Below are positions 47,001 through 51,660 of a stretch of DNA of 64,000 nt, one piece after another; within the stretch, counting starts at the first letter, position 1; each line of letters opens with the position of its first letter. The stretch is from Dendrobium chrysotoxum. Its lineage: Eukaryota; Streptophyta; Magnoliopsida; Asparagales; Orchidaceae. The stretch spans positions 51,238,365 to 51,302,364 of the forward strand of contig CM034298.1 of NCBI GenBank assembly GCA_019925795.1, read 5' to 3'. The notes beneath the pieces are model-generated. The model was not told where the DNA came from. It was given only the letters and a program-made list of their open reading frames with translations, and made no database searches. Position numbers and translations under genes: made by a program.

Positions 47001-48532
47001 TTTGAATAGAGTAGCTCAAAATCAAATTAGCTCGTGCCACAATCCAACTTTCAGCCTTTTTTGTAATCAACTAGAAATCAAATTGTTATCAATCCTACAT
47101 AGCATTTATGCTAACCACCCAAACCAAGATTCTGGATCACTCGTTGTTGTTCAACTTATGTGAAGCAGAACTTCCAATATAGAATAGGGTTTAAATAAAT
47201 CCTTTTCAACAACTTTTGATCATCTACCAGGTGTGTTCCAAACTGTCATATTAACTCCAACGCCCTAGCTTAATATGATTTCGTTTCTCCCCTACTATGC
47301 CAAAAAAATTTCACTATCCCACCGATTTATCATTTTTCTTGAATATGTGTATTCCACAAACTGCCCATAATGGTAAAATTATGTATTCTATGATGACCTA
47401 CTCACCTTTTTGTTCCACCTTGCACTAAATGCTTAACTCCCTCACTTCTGTCCATTGCTCTACCTTAACATTTGATTCAACTTACCTTAGACCCATAGCA
47501 TCTATAACAAGCATGCCCCGGATAGTATATCATAGCAATCATAAGTTAAATTCACTCCCTAGGCAATTCAACTTCCTAACAAGAATATCAATACAAGCAA
47601 AATTTTAGGATTAAAAATCCAAAAAGGGGATTTAAAGCATCAATAACGAATACAAGAAAAAACTGGCAGTATCACTTTATCAATTAAGAAAAATGTATGG
47701 TTTTAGTGGGCGCAATTAAGCCAAGATAGAAACGCAGTATTAAGTATATTAAAAAAAGGGAATATGGCTTTTAACAATAATTTCACACCCAAATCAGTTA
47801 AAACTGGAAGCAACACCTAAGCTCTGTCTTGGAATGGGCAACATCCGTTTGGTTTGACGAATGAGGAACAGTTATCAGCTGACTCTCTTCGATGCTATAG
47901 ATTGCATGTCCGCATATTGCCCCTATCTGCCGGCGCTTGGTGACCAAAATTAGATAGTAGGATTCCAGAAATTTGATGCAACCTTCCAAACAAAAAAGGA
48001 ATACAATGGTCACGAAAAAAAAGGAGAAAGTAATATGCTGGGGACGAACAATGCAAAACACAACCAATTGAGGTCAGAGCCTCAAGAATGCAACCTGCGA
48101 TGCCATAGACCTTTGCAACGAAGGTAAGCCCTCCTGTGGCTCGATTTCCCTCGCTGATGCGTTGGAGGAGGTTATTCACCTCCTGCTGCGAGTAGACCAC
48201 GGGGTCCTCGCTGAGATTGAGATCGGAGGGTTCCGAGCGGTCGATCTTCAGTACGCGGAAGAACCTCTTGGCTCGATCGCTGCCTACGAGGTAGAACCTC
48301 TGCAAATGTCATGGAAAAGATGAATTTTCCATCCAGAAATCGAAAATGGAGAAAGAGGAAGCCGAGCAACAGGAAGTCTTGGGGTTCGTACGGCTCGGGT
48401 CTCGTACAGGCGGAATTTCTCGAGCGAGGAAGGGTTGGAATCGGGGTCGACGTCGGCAAGGGGAGCCCCAGAACGCGGATTACTAGAAAGCGTATGCGGC
48501 AGATTCGGTTTCGGGTTCTCCGATTTCGCCAT
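6762..48532 (-). CDS. SAC-domain phosphoinositide phosphatase, N-terminal 454 codons in nine exons (3' end outside window)
   Basis: Nine minus-strand exons (listed separately) splice in phase to 454 codons with no stop. The protein closely resembles plant SAC1 to SAC5 (the FRA7 subfamily): residues 41-45 RLYET, then VLKIDRSEPS, EGNRATGGLTFVAKVYGIAG, YYLILVTKRRQIG, MFVWNTFLTQAIRSRCNN, RRSRHFAGTRYLKRGVN, VVQMRGSIPLFWSQEASRF, RYGNPIIVLNLIK and FIHWDFHKFAKSKSANVLAV. Known members hydrolyse phosphoinositides, mainly PtdIns(3,5)P2, at the tonoplast or Golgi, and are usually about 800-900 aa. The catalytic CX5R motif and C-terminus are expected in later exons and are not visible here. Introns 1 to 8 are 92, 112, 8629, 9488, 15528, 396, 6083 and 79 bp; intron 9 runs off the left end. 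Intron 7 is GC-AG, the others GT-AG. Odd residues: Leu245, and Trp252 where relatives have Gly. Family assignment is firm; orthology within SAC1-SAC5 and activity are not established. Confidence 0.93.
6973..7106 (-). CDS. SAC phosphatase exon 8 (residues 367-411)
   Basis: Acceptor ATACAG|ACG, donor AAAAG|GTTGTA. Encodes TVEKRPREMMLRREFANAVG, YLNQILPEEAHLK and FIHWDFHKFAK, a hallmark stretch of plant SAC1-5 proteins. It is 134 nt and is followed by the shortest intron of the gene (79 bp). Confidence 0.94.
7107..7700. other. Intron 7, left part, nothing recognised
   Basis: AT-rich intron sequence between exon 8 and the decayed giant-LTR-family copy. The open frame at 7430-7636 has no recognisable similarity and normal intronic composition. 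Confidence 0.45.
7700..10080 (-). mobile_element. Decayed copy of a giant-LTR family (copy 1)
   Basis: Read on the minus strand, about 7930-8530 aligns with 33950-34560 on the plus strand. Shared blocks include an ACATGTCCT...GGTTATG segment, a second GTTATGG block about 70 bp later, an ACTCATGG...GCC segment, and the GGTAATTAAC stem-loop at 7940-7975. Farther right (8900-9850) is the same degenerate GCACAC/TGTGC-rich minisatellite as at 32400-33140. Divergence is high and both borders are approximate. No coding potential. Confidence 0.65.
8936..9850. repeat. Degenerate minisatellite of about 20-25 bp rich in TGTGC/GCACAC
   Basis: Loosely repeated phrases such as AATGTGCTTGCACA, TTTACACACTTTTCAATAT and TTGAAGTAGTTGCACATTTT recur at roughly 20-30 bp spacing. 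Repetition explains the run of small open frames here. The equivalent block of copy 3 lies at 32400-33140 in the opposite orientation. Confidence 0.6.
10090..10450. mobile_element. Degenerate hAT-type MITE (TAGAGGTGCCAAATGGG family)
   Basis: The left end resembles the TAGGGGTGTCAAAATGGGT terminus of the intact copies, followed by the typical GGGTCGGGTT / AACCCGACCC blocks. The middle carries an unrelated GC-richer stretch (10195-10330). The right terminus is not recognisable and no target duplication was found. Confidence 0.5.
10451..11620. other. Intron 7 spacer with purine-rich tract
   Basis: No gene or known element. 11020-11450 is strongly purine-rich (repeated GAGAGA), giving a long but unconvincing minus-strand open frame with a low-complexity product. 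Confidence 0.4.
11625..12060. repeat. Degenerate tandem repeat, about 139-bp unit, two to three copies
   Basis: Units starting near 11645, 11784 and about 11923 share TGACATTCCAGATGCAT-like starts, a CGCAAGGGGCAACATTCG-like middle and a CATCACACCCGTAGT-like end. Copies one and two align well; the third is poor. The small open frames here are by-products of the repeat. Confidence 0.6.
12145..12345. repeat. Near-identical tandem duplication, 97-bp unit, two copies
   Basis: The block starting AACAGCCTCTTTATAAAGGC recurs with a 97-bp offset (12151 and 12248). Only a few mismatches separate the copies (GAATTGAATA versus GAATAGAATA, ACGTTGG versus ACGCTGG), so the duplication is recent. Confidence 0.9.
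12346..13189. other. Intron 7 next to exon 7, nothing recognised
   Basis: AT-rich intronic sequence with no detectable element. A short duplication of about 25 bp (CCTCAGTTTACCAATAAATGAA-like) occurs at 13030-13130. Confidence 0.4.
13190..13287 (-). CDS. SAC phosphatase exon 7 (residues 334-366), GC donor
   Basis: Acceptor TTATTAAG|TA is chosen over the nearby TACAG because it restores phase and the family sequence LQRYDPTYQ. Encodes RYDPTYQATKLHFEDLARRY and GNPIIVLNLIK. The donor is AAG|GCGAGT, a GC-AG intron with otherwise strong complementarity to U1. The next exon begins with ACG GTT GAG in phase 0, as expected. Confidence 0.92.
13684..13871 (-). CDS. SAC phosphatase exon 6 (residues 271-334)
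   Basis: Acceptor AATGCAG|T, donor ATTATTT|GTAAG. Encodes YLKRGVNDKGRVANDVETEQ, then VVQMRGSIPLFWSQEASRF and SPKPDI. These are among the most conserved segments of the SAC domain. It is 188 nt; the last codon (T|TA, Leu) is completed by exon 7. Confidence 0.94.
13930..13969. repeat. (TG)n(TA)n microsatellite
   Basis: About 13 TG units followed by about 6 TA units, in intron 5 roughly 60 bp from exon 6. A related (TG)n(TA)n tract occurs at about 14951-14971. Confidence 0.95.
14118..14205 (-). mobile_element. RTE LINE 3'-tail fragment
   Basis: CAACAACAACAAAATCAAG precedes CCTTTATCCCACTACGTGGG and GTCGGCTA, the characteristic 3' end of plant RTE LINEs in antisense. Only the tail is present. 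Confidence 0.75.
14502..14921. mobile_element. hAT-type MITE, 420 bp, 8-bp target duplication
   Basis: Termini TAGGAGTGTTAAAATGGG and (reverse complement) CAGGGGTGTCAAAAATGA form imperfect inverted repeats; inside are mirrored ACCCGAACCC / CGGGTTCGGG blocks around an AT-rich core. Flanks TATATTAT and CCTATTAT agree at six of eight positions, as expected for an aged hAT target duplication. No transposase. Confidence 0.8.
15393..15700. other. Intron 5 spacer, nothing recognised
   Basis: Between the direct repeat and the RTE LINE. Contains an unrecognised 72-codon open frame on the minus strand and no other signal. Confidence 0.35.
15706..17960 (-). pseudogene. RTE-type LINE, endonuclease C-terminus to 3' end, many frameshifts
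   Basis: Read right to left it encodes an endonuclease C-terminal trace (TQIDYFIVRKIDRLDC near 17950), a divergent middle, then reverse transcriptase (17052-16441) with NYRGIKLMCHTLKLWERVME, FERAYDKVPREGLW, GLHQGSALSPYLFALVMD and MLFADDILLVD. The distal AMLYGAECWPLKEK and RLLRWMSGFTLRDR blocks lie at 16228-16019, followed by an RTE 3' end with CCACGTGGGGTCGAC and a CAA-repeat tail at about 15706-15725. The catalytic FADD box is intact but the ORF is broken. 5'-truncated. Sits in intron 5 in the same sense as the host gene. Confidence 0.9.
17961..18599. other. Spacer between LINE relics
   Basis: No recognised feature. Possibly the 5' untranslated part of the L1-like relic, but nothing in the sequence proves this. 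Confidence 0.35.
18600..19800 (+). pseudogene. LINE-1-like ORF1 (nucleic-acid-binding) relic
   Basis: The open frame at 18608-18985 includes GKPIFIFSKAKISDQVAYFP followed by TLWLKIFS, resembling the start of the DUF4283-type domain found in plant L1 ORF1 proteins. Broken frames continue with LGSNFGKLIQVNVANARFS and VLVEIEVLDSLARVMDWHF at about 19075-19205. No reverse transcriptase follows before the solo LTR. Family is inferred from these blocks only. Confidence 0.55.
20260..21984 (+). mobile_element. Solo LTR of the gypsy family (1,725 bp)
   Basis: Begins TGATGAGGACATTCG and ends CCTACATCA, like the LTR at 1532-3663, and shares its module order: TTTTACCCTCACTTGAG, GAGAGGGTAATAATGATTAT, a CGCCCATCAG...GGAAGC...GTGGTTCTCC block, the pyrimidine-rich GCC block and GCTGTCC repeats. 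No coding sequence lies on either side, so it is a recombined solo LTR. Flanking pentamers GTATG and GCATA match at three of five positions; a decayed GCATG duplication is possible. Confidence 0.8.
20600..20880. repeat. Pyrimidine/GC-rich tandem block in the solo LTR, ending in telomere-like repeats
   Basis: CTCCTCCTAGCCGCCGGCCCC-like units recur about five times (20690-20830), followed by CCCTAACCCTAACCCTA at about 20855. The equivalent block of the left LTR is at 1930-2160. Confidence 0.7.
22938..23026. repeat. (TA)n microsatellite, about 44 units
   Basis: Uninterrupted TA run of about 88 bp, long enough for assembly length to be uncertain. Confidence 0.97.
23040..23620. repeat. Array of about 13 short palindromic stem-loop modules
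   Basis: Recurrent modules include GGTCTTACGACC (4-bp arms), CTTCTAAATTTAGAAG (perfect 16-bp palindrome), ACTTTCATTTGAAAGT (7-bp arms) and CCTAGCCCTATAAGCTAGG (6-bp arms). They recur at roughly 30-70 bp spacing with sequence drift but kept dyad symmetry. No open frame. Confidence 0.8.
24160..24960. repeat. Low-complexity TTAAT/AATTT-rich tract
   Basis: About 800 bp composed almost entirely of A and T with recurrent AATTAATT-like words, inside copy 2. No gene. Confidence 0.8.
25801..26879. other. Intron 5 spacer before the copia relic
   Basis: AT-rich with frame-broken short ORFs. It may include earlier parts of the copia element, but no motif could be confirmed. Confidence 0.35.
26880..28060 (+). 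pseudogene. Ty1/copia reverse transcriptase and RNase H relic
   Basis: Plus-strand fragments in shifting frames include VALLTLYVNDMNLTDDD (catalytic YVDDM with D changed to N), then traces of QFEHKELNKFKYFLGI and EKGMLI. After a gap come LMYLKSNS and, at about 27740-27960, the RNase H signatures IYCDNKFAISIACN and VDRHFIKEN, ending with a GGPLPTSFR-like tail. Many stops and indels. This is the 3' half of a copia pol, long dead, antisense to the host gene. Confidence 0.8.
28558..28855. repeat. Foldback (about 145-bp inverted arms) built around RTE LINE tails
   Basis: The left arm GAAGATAGACTTGCATGATT... through CAACAACAACATCAAG, CCTTTATTTCATTACTGGGG and TCGGCTA is repeated in inverted orientation on the right, ending TGCAAGTCAATCTTC at 28855. 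The centre is near 28710 with only a few unpaired bases. Homology extends about 55 bp beyond the RTE tail on both sides, so the whole unit was duplicated head to head. Confidence 0.85.
28856..29399. other. Intron 5 next to exon 5
   Basis: AT-rich intron, nothing recognised. Confidence 0.4.
29400..29476 (-). CDS. SAC phosphatase exon 5 (residues 246-271)
   Basis: A 77-nt exon isolated between a 9.5-kb and a 15.5-kb intron. Acceptor ATACAG|GTG, donor ACACG|GTACTC. Encodes VRLSIFWREFNVALISRR followed by SRHFAGT, with the next codon split (CG|T). It matches the family block VRLSIFGRDF...SRRSRHFAGTR except that Gly is Trp at residue 252 and Asp is Glu at 254. Its phase fits exons 4 and 6 exactly. 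Confidence 0.9.
29477..30120. other. Intron 4 next to exon 5
   Basis: Intron sequence. A GC-richer stretch at 29940-30110 gives an 80-codon minus-strand frame with no recognised similarity. It may be the 5' edge of giant-LTR copy 3. Confidence 0.35.
30370..30990. repeat. Pyrimidine-rich low-complexity tract
   Basis: Runs of CTTCTTCTTCCTCC, then repeated CTCTCTCTAGAAAGAGAG palindromes at about 30700, 30780-30860 and 30925. It accounts for the Ser-rich and Lys/Arg-rich open frames on both strands. Confidence 0.8.
31100..31320. repeat. Imperfect tandem repeat of about 95 bp (three partial copies)
   Basis: ATGCATGAAATATAAGTACTTGTGACCG-like units recur near 31122, 31209 and 31265, each followed by a TTTTNATTARCGAG word. 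Some copies are truncated. Confidence 0.65.
31745..31945. repeat. Minisatellite, about 57-bp unit, four copies
   Basis: GGCCCCACCAGCCTAGGATC, CCTTTGCTAAAAG and a GGGAAGGTACACCTG-like end repeat four times, the last copy partial. Copies are highly similar. Confidence 0.88.
32400..33140. repeat. Degenerate ATGCA/GTGCA minisatellite
   Basis: Words such as AAATGCATAT, CAAATCATGC, AAGTGCATA and TGTGCAT recur at 15-30 bp. It matches the tract at 8936-9850 when that is reverse-complemented, supporting one family. Confidence 0.6.
33290..33800. repeat. Two sets of two-copy direct repeats (about 110 bp each)
   Basis: TTTTATACATTTATATTAGG / TTTTATACGTTCACATTAGG at 33320 and 33425 head one pair. CACCCCGATGATGGCCATGT / CTCCCCGATGATAGCCGTGT at about 33604 and 33702 head the other. 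Moderate divergence. Confidence 0.7.
34547..34566 (+). other. Conserved stem-loop, copy 3 (8-nt loop GGCTTGTG)
   Basis: After GGTAATTAAC, a six-pair stem TATAGG/CCTATA encloses loop GGCTTGTG. The equivalents at 55591-55612 (plus), 22624-22652 (minus) and 7940-7975 (minus) keep the same geometry. Confidence 0.7.
34610..35218. mobile_element. Mutator-like MITE (609 bp) with 9-bp target duplication
   Basis: Perfect 9-bp flanks CACAAAATG (34601-34609 and 35219-35227) surround terminal inverted repeats beginning GAACTTTTATTAGGTCCGGA. The repeats extend about 150 bp with scattered mismatches. The interior is a decamer satellite. No transposase. Long inverted repeats and a 9-bp duplication are the hallmark of MULEs. 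It lies inside giant-LTR copy 3, hence inserted later. Confidence 0.92.
34768..35000. repeat. GGTACC decamer satellite inside the MULE-MITE
   Basis: Perfect alternating decamers GCTAGGTACC and ACTCGGTACC at 34801-34870 (a 20-bp dimer), flanked on both sides by degenerate GCTAGGTAC(C/T) and ACTAAGTACC units. Confidence 0.93.
35754..35936 (-). pseudogene. Ty3/gypsy RNase H fragment (possibly Tat/Athila-like)
   Basis: The short frame includes LSKLERSWRLMMCSVELGEF, then LPFTRIVKAMILVDFIASFT. It resembles the GRL-KWSVELSEFD...IKAQVLADFIAEFT region found in plant gypsy RNase H domains. Nothing more of the element is recognisable nearby. Short match, so moderate confidence. Confidence 0.5.
36361..36760 (-). 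pseudogene. RTE LINE 3' fragment
   Basis: Encodes the RTE distal region: VGVAPVADKIRESRLRWFIH, then RRPSNDPARRVD, KKGRGRPKKIWLENIRND and LNENLILNRTQWRK. A degenerate tail (AAGCCTACATCCAACTACAT, then GGGTCTGCTACATGAATC) follows at 36370-36410. 5'-truncated. It is the same family as 15706-17960. Confidence 0.85.
36761..37960. other. Intron 4 spacer
   Basis: No clear element. The downstream part may hold eroded upstream pol sequence of the gypsy relic that follows. Confidence 0.35.
37960..38700 (+). pseudogene. Ty3/gypsy reverse transcriptase and RNase H relic
   Basis: Plus-strand broken frames include FADILIFRQSNSNHVKHL, then ISNEGISGDHKMIKAIM, TTIHDVHNFHGVANFY, RFIQGFSTIMTHITQCLK and FRWTVGTTRVFTEINELL. 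Farther on comes NPIAYSCNKLNERHQSY. These follow the gypsy order from the palm/thumb of reverse transcriptase into RNase H. The FVDD box has one Asp replaced (FADI). It ends about 260 bp before exon 4, antisense to the host gene. Confidence 0.82.
38965..39187 (-). CDS. SAC phosphatase exon 4 (residues 171-245)
   Basis: Acceptor TTCTAG|GTAC, donor AAACTG|GTAAGC. Encodes YKKLLSSVDLTKDFFYSYTY, then MFVWNTFLTQAIRSRCNN and ALVHGHFKL. It is 223 nt and ends in phase 0. The last codon is CTG (Leu), where relatives usually have Gln (CAG). The left target duplication of the intron 3 gypsy element lies only about 155 bp upstream of this exon, so that insertion sits close to the acceptor. Confidence 0.93.
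39347..40715 (-). repeat. 3' LTR of the intron 3 gypsy element (1,369 bp)
   Basis: Aligns along its length with 44059-45506. It carries two copies of a block of about 115 bp (GAGAAGTCAGCTTGGGAAGT...) at about 40000-40165. A 54-bp segment at 40171-40224 is inverted relative to the partner LTR, and adjoining sequence is missing, which explains the 79-bp length difference. Confidence 0.9.
40716..41250 (-). pseudogene. gypsy integrase C-terminus and chromodomain-like tail
   Basis: VGDYVMVRICLERF, KLHAKSAGPFRVVN, DNAYVVDLPSNFGISPSFNI and EDLVAYEG, then IILSDEIIFTKDGGRRRYLV and RWKD. TGG is changed to TAG at 40844-40846, after which PEIEDT...EELQRIDLDLLERYE continues. The polypurine tract CCTCGGGAGAA borders the 3' LTR. 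Same lineage as 1000-1534. Confidence 0.88.
41258..41315. mobile_element. hAT MITE terminal fragment at the pol deletion junction
   Basis: TAGGGGTGTCAATTTCAGGT, then the GGTCGGGTTCGGGTCGAAC words. It matches the left end of the 14502 and 60279 MITEs but is only about 58 bp long. It bridges reverse transcriptase and the integrase C-terminus. Confidence 0.75.
41320..41625 (-). pseudogene. gypsy reverse transcriptase, N-terminal part only
   Basis: YVEFKRQVDKLLHRGFIKES, then PCAVPALLTPKKDGTWRMCI and RTINRITVKYCFPIP, followed in another frame by GATIFSKIDLKSGYHQIRI and DEWKSA. The sequence stops before the catalytic YxDD box, where it abuts a MITE fragment at about 41315. Confidence 0.88.
41658..42332 (-). 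pseudogene. gypsy aspartic protease domain
   Basis: An open frame of 224 codons with IIIDNGSCINAVSSSMV (the active-site D-x-G loop as in plant gypsy), VWCDILTMDVGKIILGCPWL and IYGRSNICMF, then a linker rich in Lys and Pro. Intact as a domain, but downstream of a broken gag. Confidence 0.85.
42350..43690 (-). pseudogene. gypsy gag region
   Basis: Broken frames include VRFTEMKLIGRASQYWNNLK, then WKIMKWELRQKYLSPSFSPR, LLDRWNNLTQGSKSVKDYIA, GFDDFMLRCSGETT and MFRAGLREDL, the retrotransposon gag core, at about 42830-43160. An N-terminal region and a Pro/Gly-rich stretch (43290-43500) surround it. Stops interrupt the frame. Confidence 0.8.
44039..44056 (-). other. Primer-binding site (initiator Met tRNA type)
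   Basis: TGGTATCAAAGAATGGTT, two bases inside the 5' LTR, resembles the plant initiator-tRNA-Met primer-binding site TGGTATCAGAGC. A few substitutions are consistent with age. Confidence 0.85.
44059..45506 (-). repeat. 5' LTR of the intron 3 gypsy element (1,448 bp)
   Basis: Partner of 39347-40715. Includes the duplicated block at about 44710-44895 and the 54-bp segment at 44928-44981 in the opposite orientation. On the minus strand it starts TGATGGGGACATCAGAGCTT and ends GTCTTGCATCA. Confidence 0.9.
45512..46140. other. Intron 3 spacer
   Basis: No recognised gene or element. 45650-45790 is purine-rich; 45940-46075 carries GAGCTCAAA/TTGAGTT words that recur loosely near 46946-47040. Confidence 0.4.
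46140..46930 (+). pseudogene. RTE LINE 3' fragment, plus orientation
   Basis: Starts at FADDSVLVDKAREGVEGKLE (the catalytic FADD box), proceeds with KGLFE, VVRSAMLFGTEC, IRMLRWTSG and RKCRGRLKKI-like pieces in broken frames, then TTGACTCTTAACAGGACACA and the tail GATTCATGTAGGCGACCCT. It ends at a (TA)n run. It is the same family as 15706, in the opposite direction. Confidence 0.8.
46954..47816. other. Intron 3 next to exon 3
   Basis: AT-rich intron without recognised features. Confidence 0.4.
47817..47982 (-). CDS. SAC phosphatase exon 3 (residues 116-170)
   Basis: Acceptor TTTGGAAG|GT, donor CTTAG|GTGTTG. Encodes GCIKFLESYYLILVTKRR, then the ICGHAIYSIEES and VPHSSNQTDVAHSKTEL segments typical of SAC1-5 proteins. 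It is 166 nt and leaves phase 2. The 8.6-kb intron 3 that follows contains a whole gypsy retrotransposon and a LINE fragment. Confidence 0.93.
48095..48299 (-). CDS. SAC phosphatase exon 2 (residues 48-116)
   Basis: Acceptor TTTGCAG|AGG, donor GCAG|GTTGCA. Encodes RFYLVGSDRAKRFFRVLKID through GLTFVAKVYGIA, a well conserved N-terminal SAC block. It is 205 nt and leaves phase 1. Introns 1 (92 bp) and 2 (112 bp) are short and free of repeats, unlike the later ones. Confidence 0.92.
48392..48532 (-). CDS. SAC phosphatase exon 1 (residues 1-47)
   Basis: Starts at ATG 48532 in good context (GTCATGGCG) and encodes a Pro/Ser/Asn-rich, low-conservation N-terminus leading into EKFRLYETRA, the usual start of the SAC region in this subfamily. 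The donor is GCC|GTACGA. The open frame continues leftward past the donor, but that translation loses all resemblance to the family, so the donor is placed here. Phase 0. Confidence 0.88.
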
Positions 48533-48708
48533 GACGATGGCGTCGGAGGGAACTAGAACGATTTGGGAAGCTGGCGCTCCTGCAGCGGCTCTCCAATTGT
48601 TTACCGCATAAATTTGTAGATCGGTTCAGTTAGTCTACATACAAGGCACAAATGGCGCTGTCATGCATCTTTCAATTTTAGGAGAATTTATAGGCTATTA
48701 TTTAATAT

Positions 48709-48753
<45 letters not shown>

Positions 48754-49517
48754 TTTCAAGCTGTATGAATCTAAATTTTATAATACATAAAATTATCATT
48801 TCATTGCACGTCTAATCTAGCATGCTTTTATGATATATGAATTCCTTTGCCTTACTGTGTATGAATGTAAATGATAAGGAAATAGCTAATAAGAAACCAT
48901 CATTTCATCTTTGGAACTAACCGCTCAAATGCCATCGATGATGACTTAATGGTATGAAAGAATGTTTATAAGGGTTGGCATCAAGTAAACTCAAGAGGCC
49001 CGATAACTTTAGGGCATTAGCTTTATCTTTGGCATGGTGTTCAAAAATTTAACAACCATGTGTGTATTCATATTTACGAAGATTCATAGTATAAATCAAC
49101 CACATCCTCCCTTAAATTATACAGATTTTCAATATATGAAACTTGGACTCATCTAGTATTATGACTTTCAAGAAAAGCTTTTTTTGTTTCTTCCTAATAA
49201 GCAATGTAACCTATTGGCATCAATTATTAATGATCTTAAATGAAGTTTAATGTTTGAGTATGTTTATAGTTGTTCCGCTTCCATTTAACTTAGTTAGCTA
49301 TTTGTACCTAACAAAGTATATTTCCCTGGCTTGATTCTCTGGCTTAGGCTAAAGTTGATACAAGCATTCTGAGTTCGAATGCATGATGTGATTGAATAGA
49401 TCAAGGTTAGTCAAGCCTTGTTCCTTATAATAAGCTAAATTCTAAGGCATGGTCCATTCCTAAGATAATCCCTTAGCTAGCTTAACTGAAACCCTAATTT
49501 TACTCTTAGACTATACA
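48533..49517 (-). promoter_or_regulatory. Upstream region of the SAC gene
   Basis: The 100 bp before the ATG is GC-richer and is probably 5' untranslated leader. Beyond it lie a (TA)n microsatellite at 48712-48748 and AT-rich sequence. No convincing TATA box could be tied to a start site. The region ends at the segmental duplication, so native promoter sequence is short, under about 1 kb. Confidence 0.45.
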
Positions 49518-49834
49518 AACTATGGCCAAACATTGATTGACCGTAAAATCCAATTAAAATTATCAACCAATAAGGGGTATCCTATTTGTCTCACTTCACT
49601 TCTAATCAATCAATTTATTTAGATTTGAGTCTAAACCTAACCCTAGAACAACCCTAATTAGACCCAATGAGTCAATTAATGGTTTAATCCTTTAATTATG
49701 GAGGATCAATCAAGTTTGAATCAATATTAATTAATTATTGGATTAATTTTAACCTTGGCCCTAAGTTTAACCAAAATTTAACCTAACATAATTACTCTTA
49801 ACTCTTGGACTCAATTGGTTATTTTAAACTAATG
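49518..49834. repeat. Segmental duplication, block A copy 1
   Basis: Matches 57106-57422 with roughly eight differences over 317 bp. It ends at TAATG, where the giant element is inserted. Confidence 0.92.
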
Positions 49835-50772
49835 TGTTGACCTCGATTTCATTAAATCTTTCTCCCCATTGACCCAATTGACCCAAGTTGACCAAGTCAA
49901 GCTTTGACTTGGTCAACCCAAGTCTTAATGAGTCAATTTGACCCATTTAAAACCCATTTAAAGCCTTAAACACTTTCCTAATGTTCTAAGACTCAAAACC
50001 ACGGCCAAGCACATGGGTTTCCCTCCTATTAAGATCTAGATATGATCCTAGCCGTCGGATATAGAGTAAGGGACTTTAAATAGCAAAAATTAGGGCTCCT
50101 TAAGGGACTTTTTGTGTTTTCTCTCTACCCAAGCTCCCCCAACCCGAGAGATTTCGTGTGTGAGTTCCCTAGGATCCCTTCCACTCTTTCCAAGCCAAGC
50201 CCGCCGCTAAATGTTCGCCGGCGGCGAGATCTCCAACGAGGCGAGGCCACAAACGCCCCAAGCGAGTTTGCCATCGATCCAAGGCGTATCGAGCCACGGT
50301 TTCTTCTACAAAAAGAAGCGTGGACAGTCTACAAGTGCAACAAGCCCAAGAACGTGAAATTCCACGGAGTATTTTGGGTAAAATCTTCAACCCTAGGTTA
50401 GAACACTTAGGATAAAATAGCTTTTCAAAAAGTGCTTTTTAGATCAAACAAACACTTCCACATGAATGCTCTTCATCTCCATTAACTAAGTTTAAAATTT
50501 CATCCCGTTTGGACGTGTGGATCGAGAGAACGAGCTAAATTATTGTTCATGTGCATGGGCTCGGTCTCACTACAGCCATGCGGTTTTTGGACCGTTGATC
50601 TAAAGATCAACGGTCGAGATCCCATCAGATCATGGCATGGGTCAACCGTGTATTCGAATCCCGCGGCCTAATTCCCCGTATGGCTTGATCACGGCCCTTG
50701 ATTCAAGCTGTGGGAGATCTTATGGCTGCGGTATCTCGCCGCGGTTTTATGTGAGGCGGGCCCCGCCGCGCC

Positions 50773-50824
50773 AATCATTGGCAATGATTGCGCGGTGGCG
50801 CAATCATTACCAATGATTGGCCGC
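50773..50824. repeat. Near-perfect palindrome in the giant element
   Basis: CCAATCATTGGCAATGATTG followed by CGC is mirrored by GCGCAATCATTACCAATGAT followed by TGG. The arms are 23 bp with one mismatch, around a 4-nt loop (GGTG). The arms themselves contain a CAATCATTG/CAATGATTG dyad. Confidence 0.9.
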
Positions 50825-50899
50825 CATTAGCGCGGCCAATCAGAGGCCGCCATGTGTCCCGAGCCTTTTTTTATTCTTTTATTTTATTTTATTTTTTTT

Positions 50900-50901
50900 T
50901 A

Positions 50902-50940
<39 letters not shown>

Positions 50941-50947
50941 AAAAAAA

Positions 50948-50987
<40 letters not shown>

Positions 50988-51238
50988 ATTATAATTATTA
51001 TCATATTAGTATTATTATAATATTAATATTATAATTAATAATATTATTATTTTAATAATGATATTATTATGACTAATATTATTATTATTATTATATTAAT
51101 TATTATCATTATTAGCACTATTATAATATTAATATTATAATTAATAATATTATTAATTTAATAATATTATTAGTATGACTAATAATATTATTATTATAAT
51201 ATTAATTATTATCATTATTAGTATTATTATAATATTAA

Positions 51239-51269
<31 letters not shown>

Positions 51270-51660
51270 AATATCAATATTATGATTAATAATATTATTA
51301 TTATATTAATATTTATATTATTATAATATTAATATTTATTATTAATAATAATATTATTATAATATCAATATTAATAATAATAATATTATTATTATTTTAA
51401 TAATATTATTATTATATTAAATATTCATGTTATTATAATATTAATAGTTTATTATTATTATCAACATTATTTTAATATTATTATATTAATAATATTATTA
51501 TTATTTTAATATTATTATTATATTATTAATACTTTAAAACTATTTTAACTATTATTATATTATTATTAATATTTTTAAAACCTTTTTTATTTTATTATTA
51601 TTACTTATTACTTATTTTAAAATTCAGAGATTTTATTTTGAATTTATTAATTATTTTTAA
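50900..51660. repeat. AT and TTA/TAA low-complexity tract
   Basis: (AT)n at about 50907-50936, then (TTA)n at 50949-50988, followed by about 650 bp of TATTATTA/AATATTAAT words. No coding content. Confidence 0.93.

Noticed and set aside
48172..48459. Longer open frames overlapping SAC exons 1 and 2
   Set aside because: They read through introns 1 and 2; only the spliced version matches the family.
50114..50401. 95-codon plus-strand open frame just after the TATA-like box of the giant element
   Set aside because: Lies in the GC-rich LTR leader and is rich in Arg/Pro; no similarity recognised and no other copy supports it.
50640..50680. tRNA T-arm-like word TATTCGAATCCCGC
   Set aside because: No matching acceptor, D-arm or anticodon arm within 80 bp on either strand.
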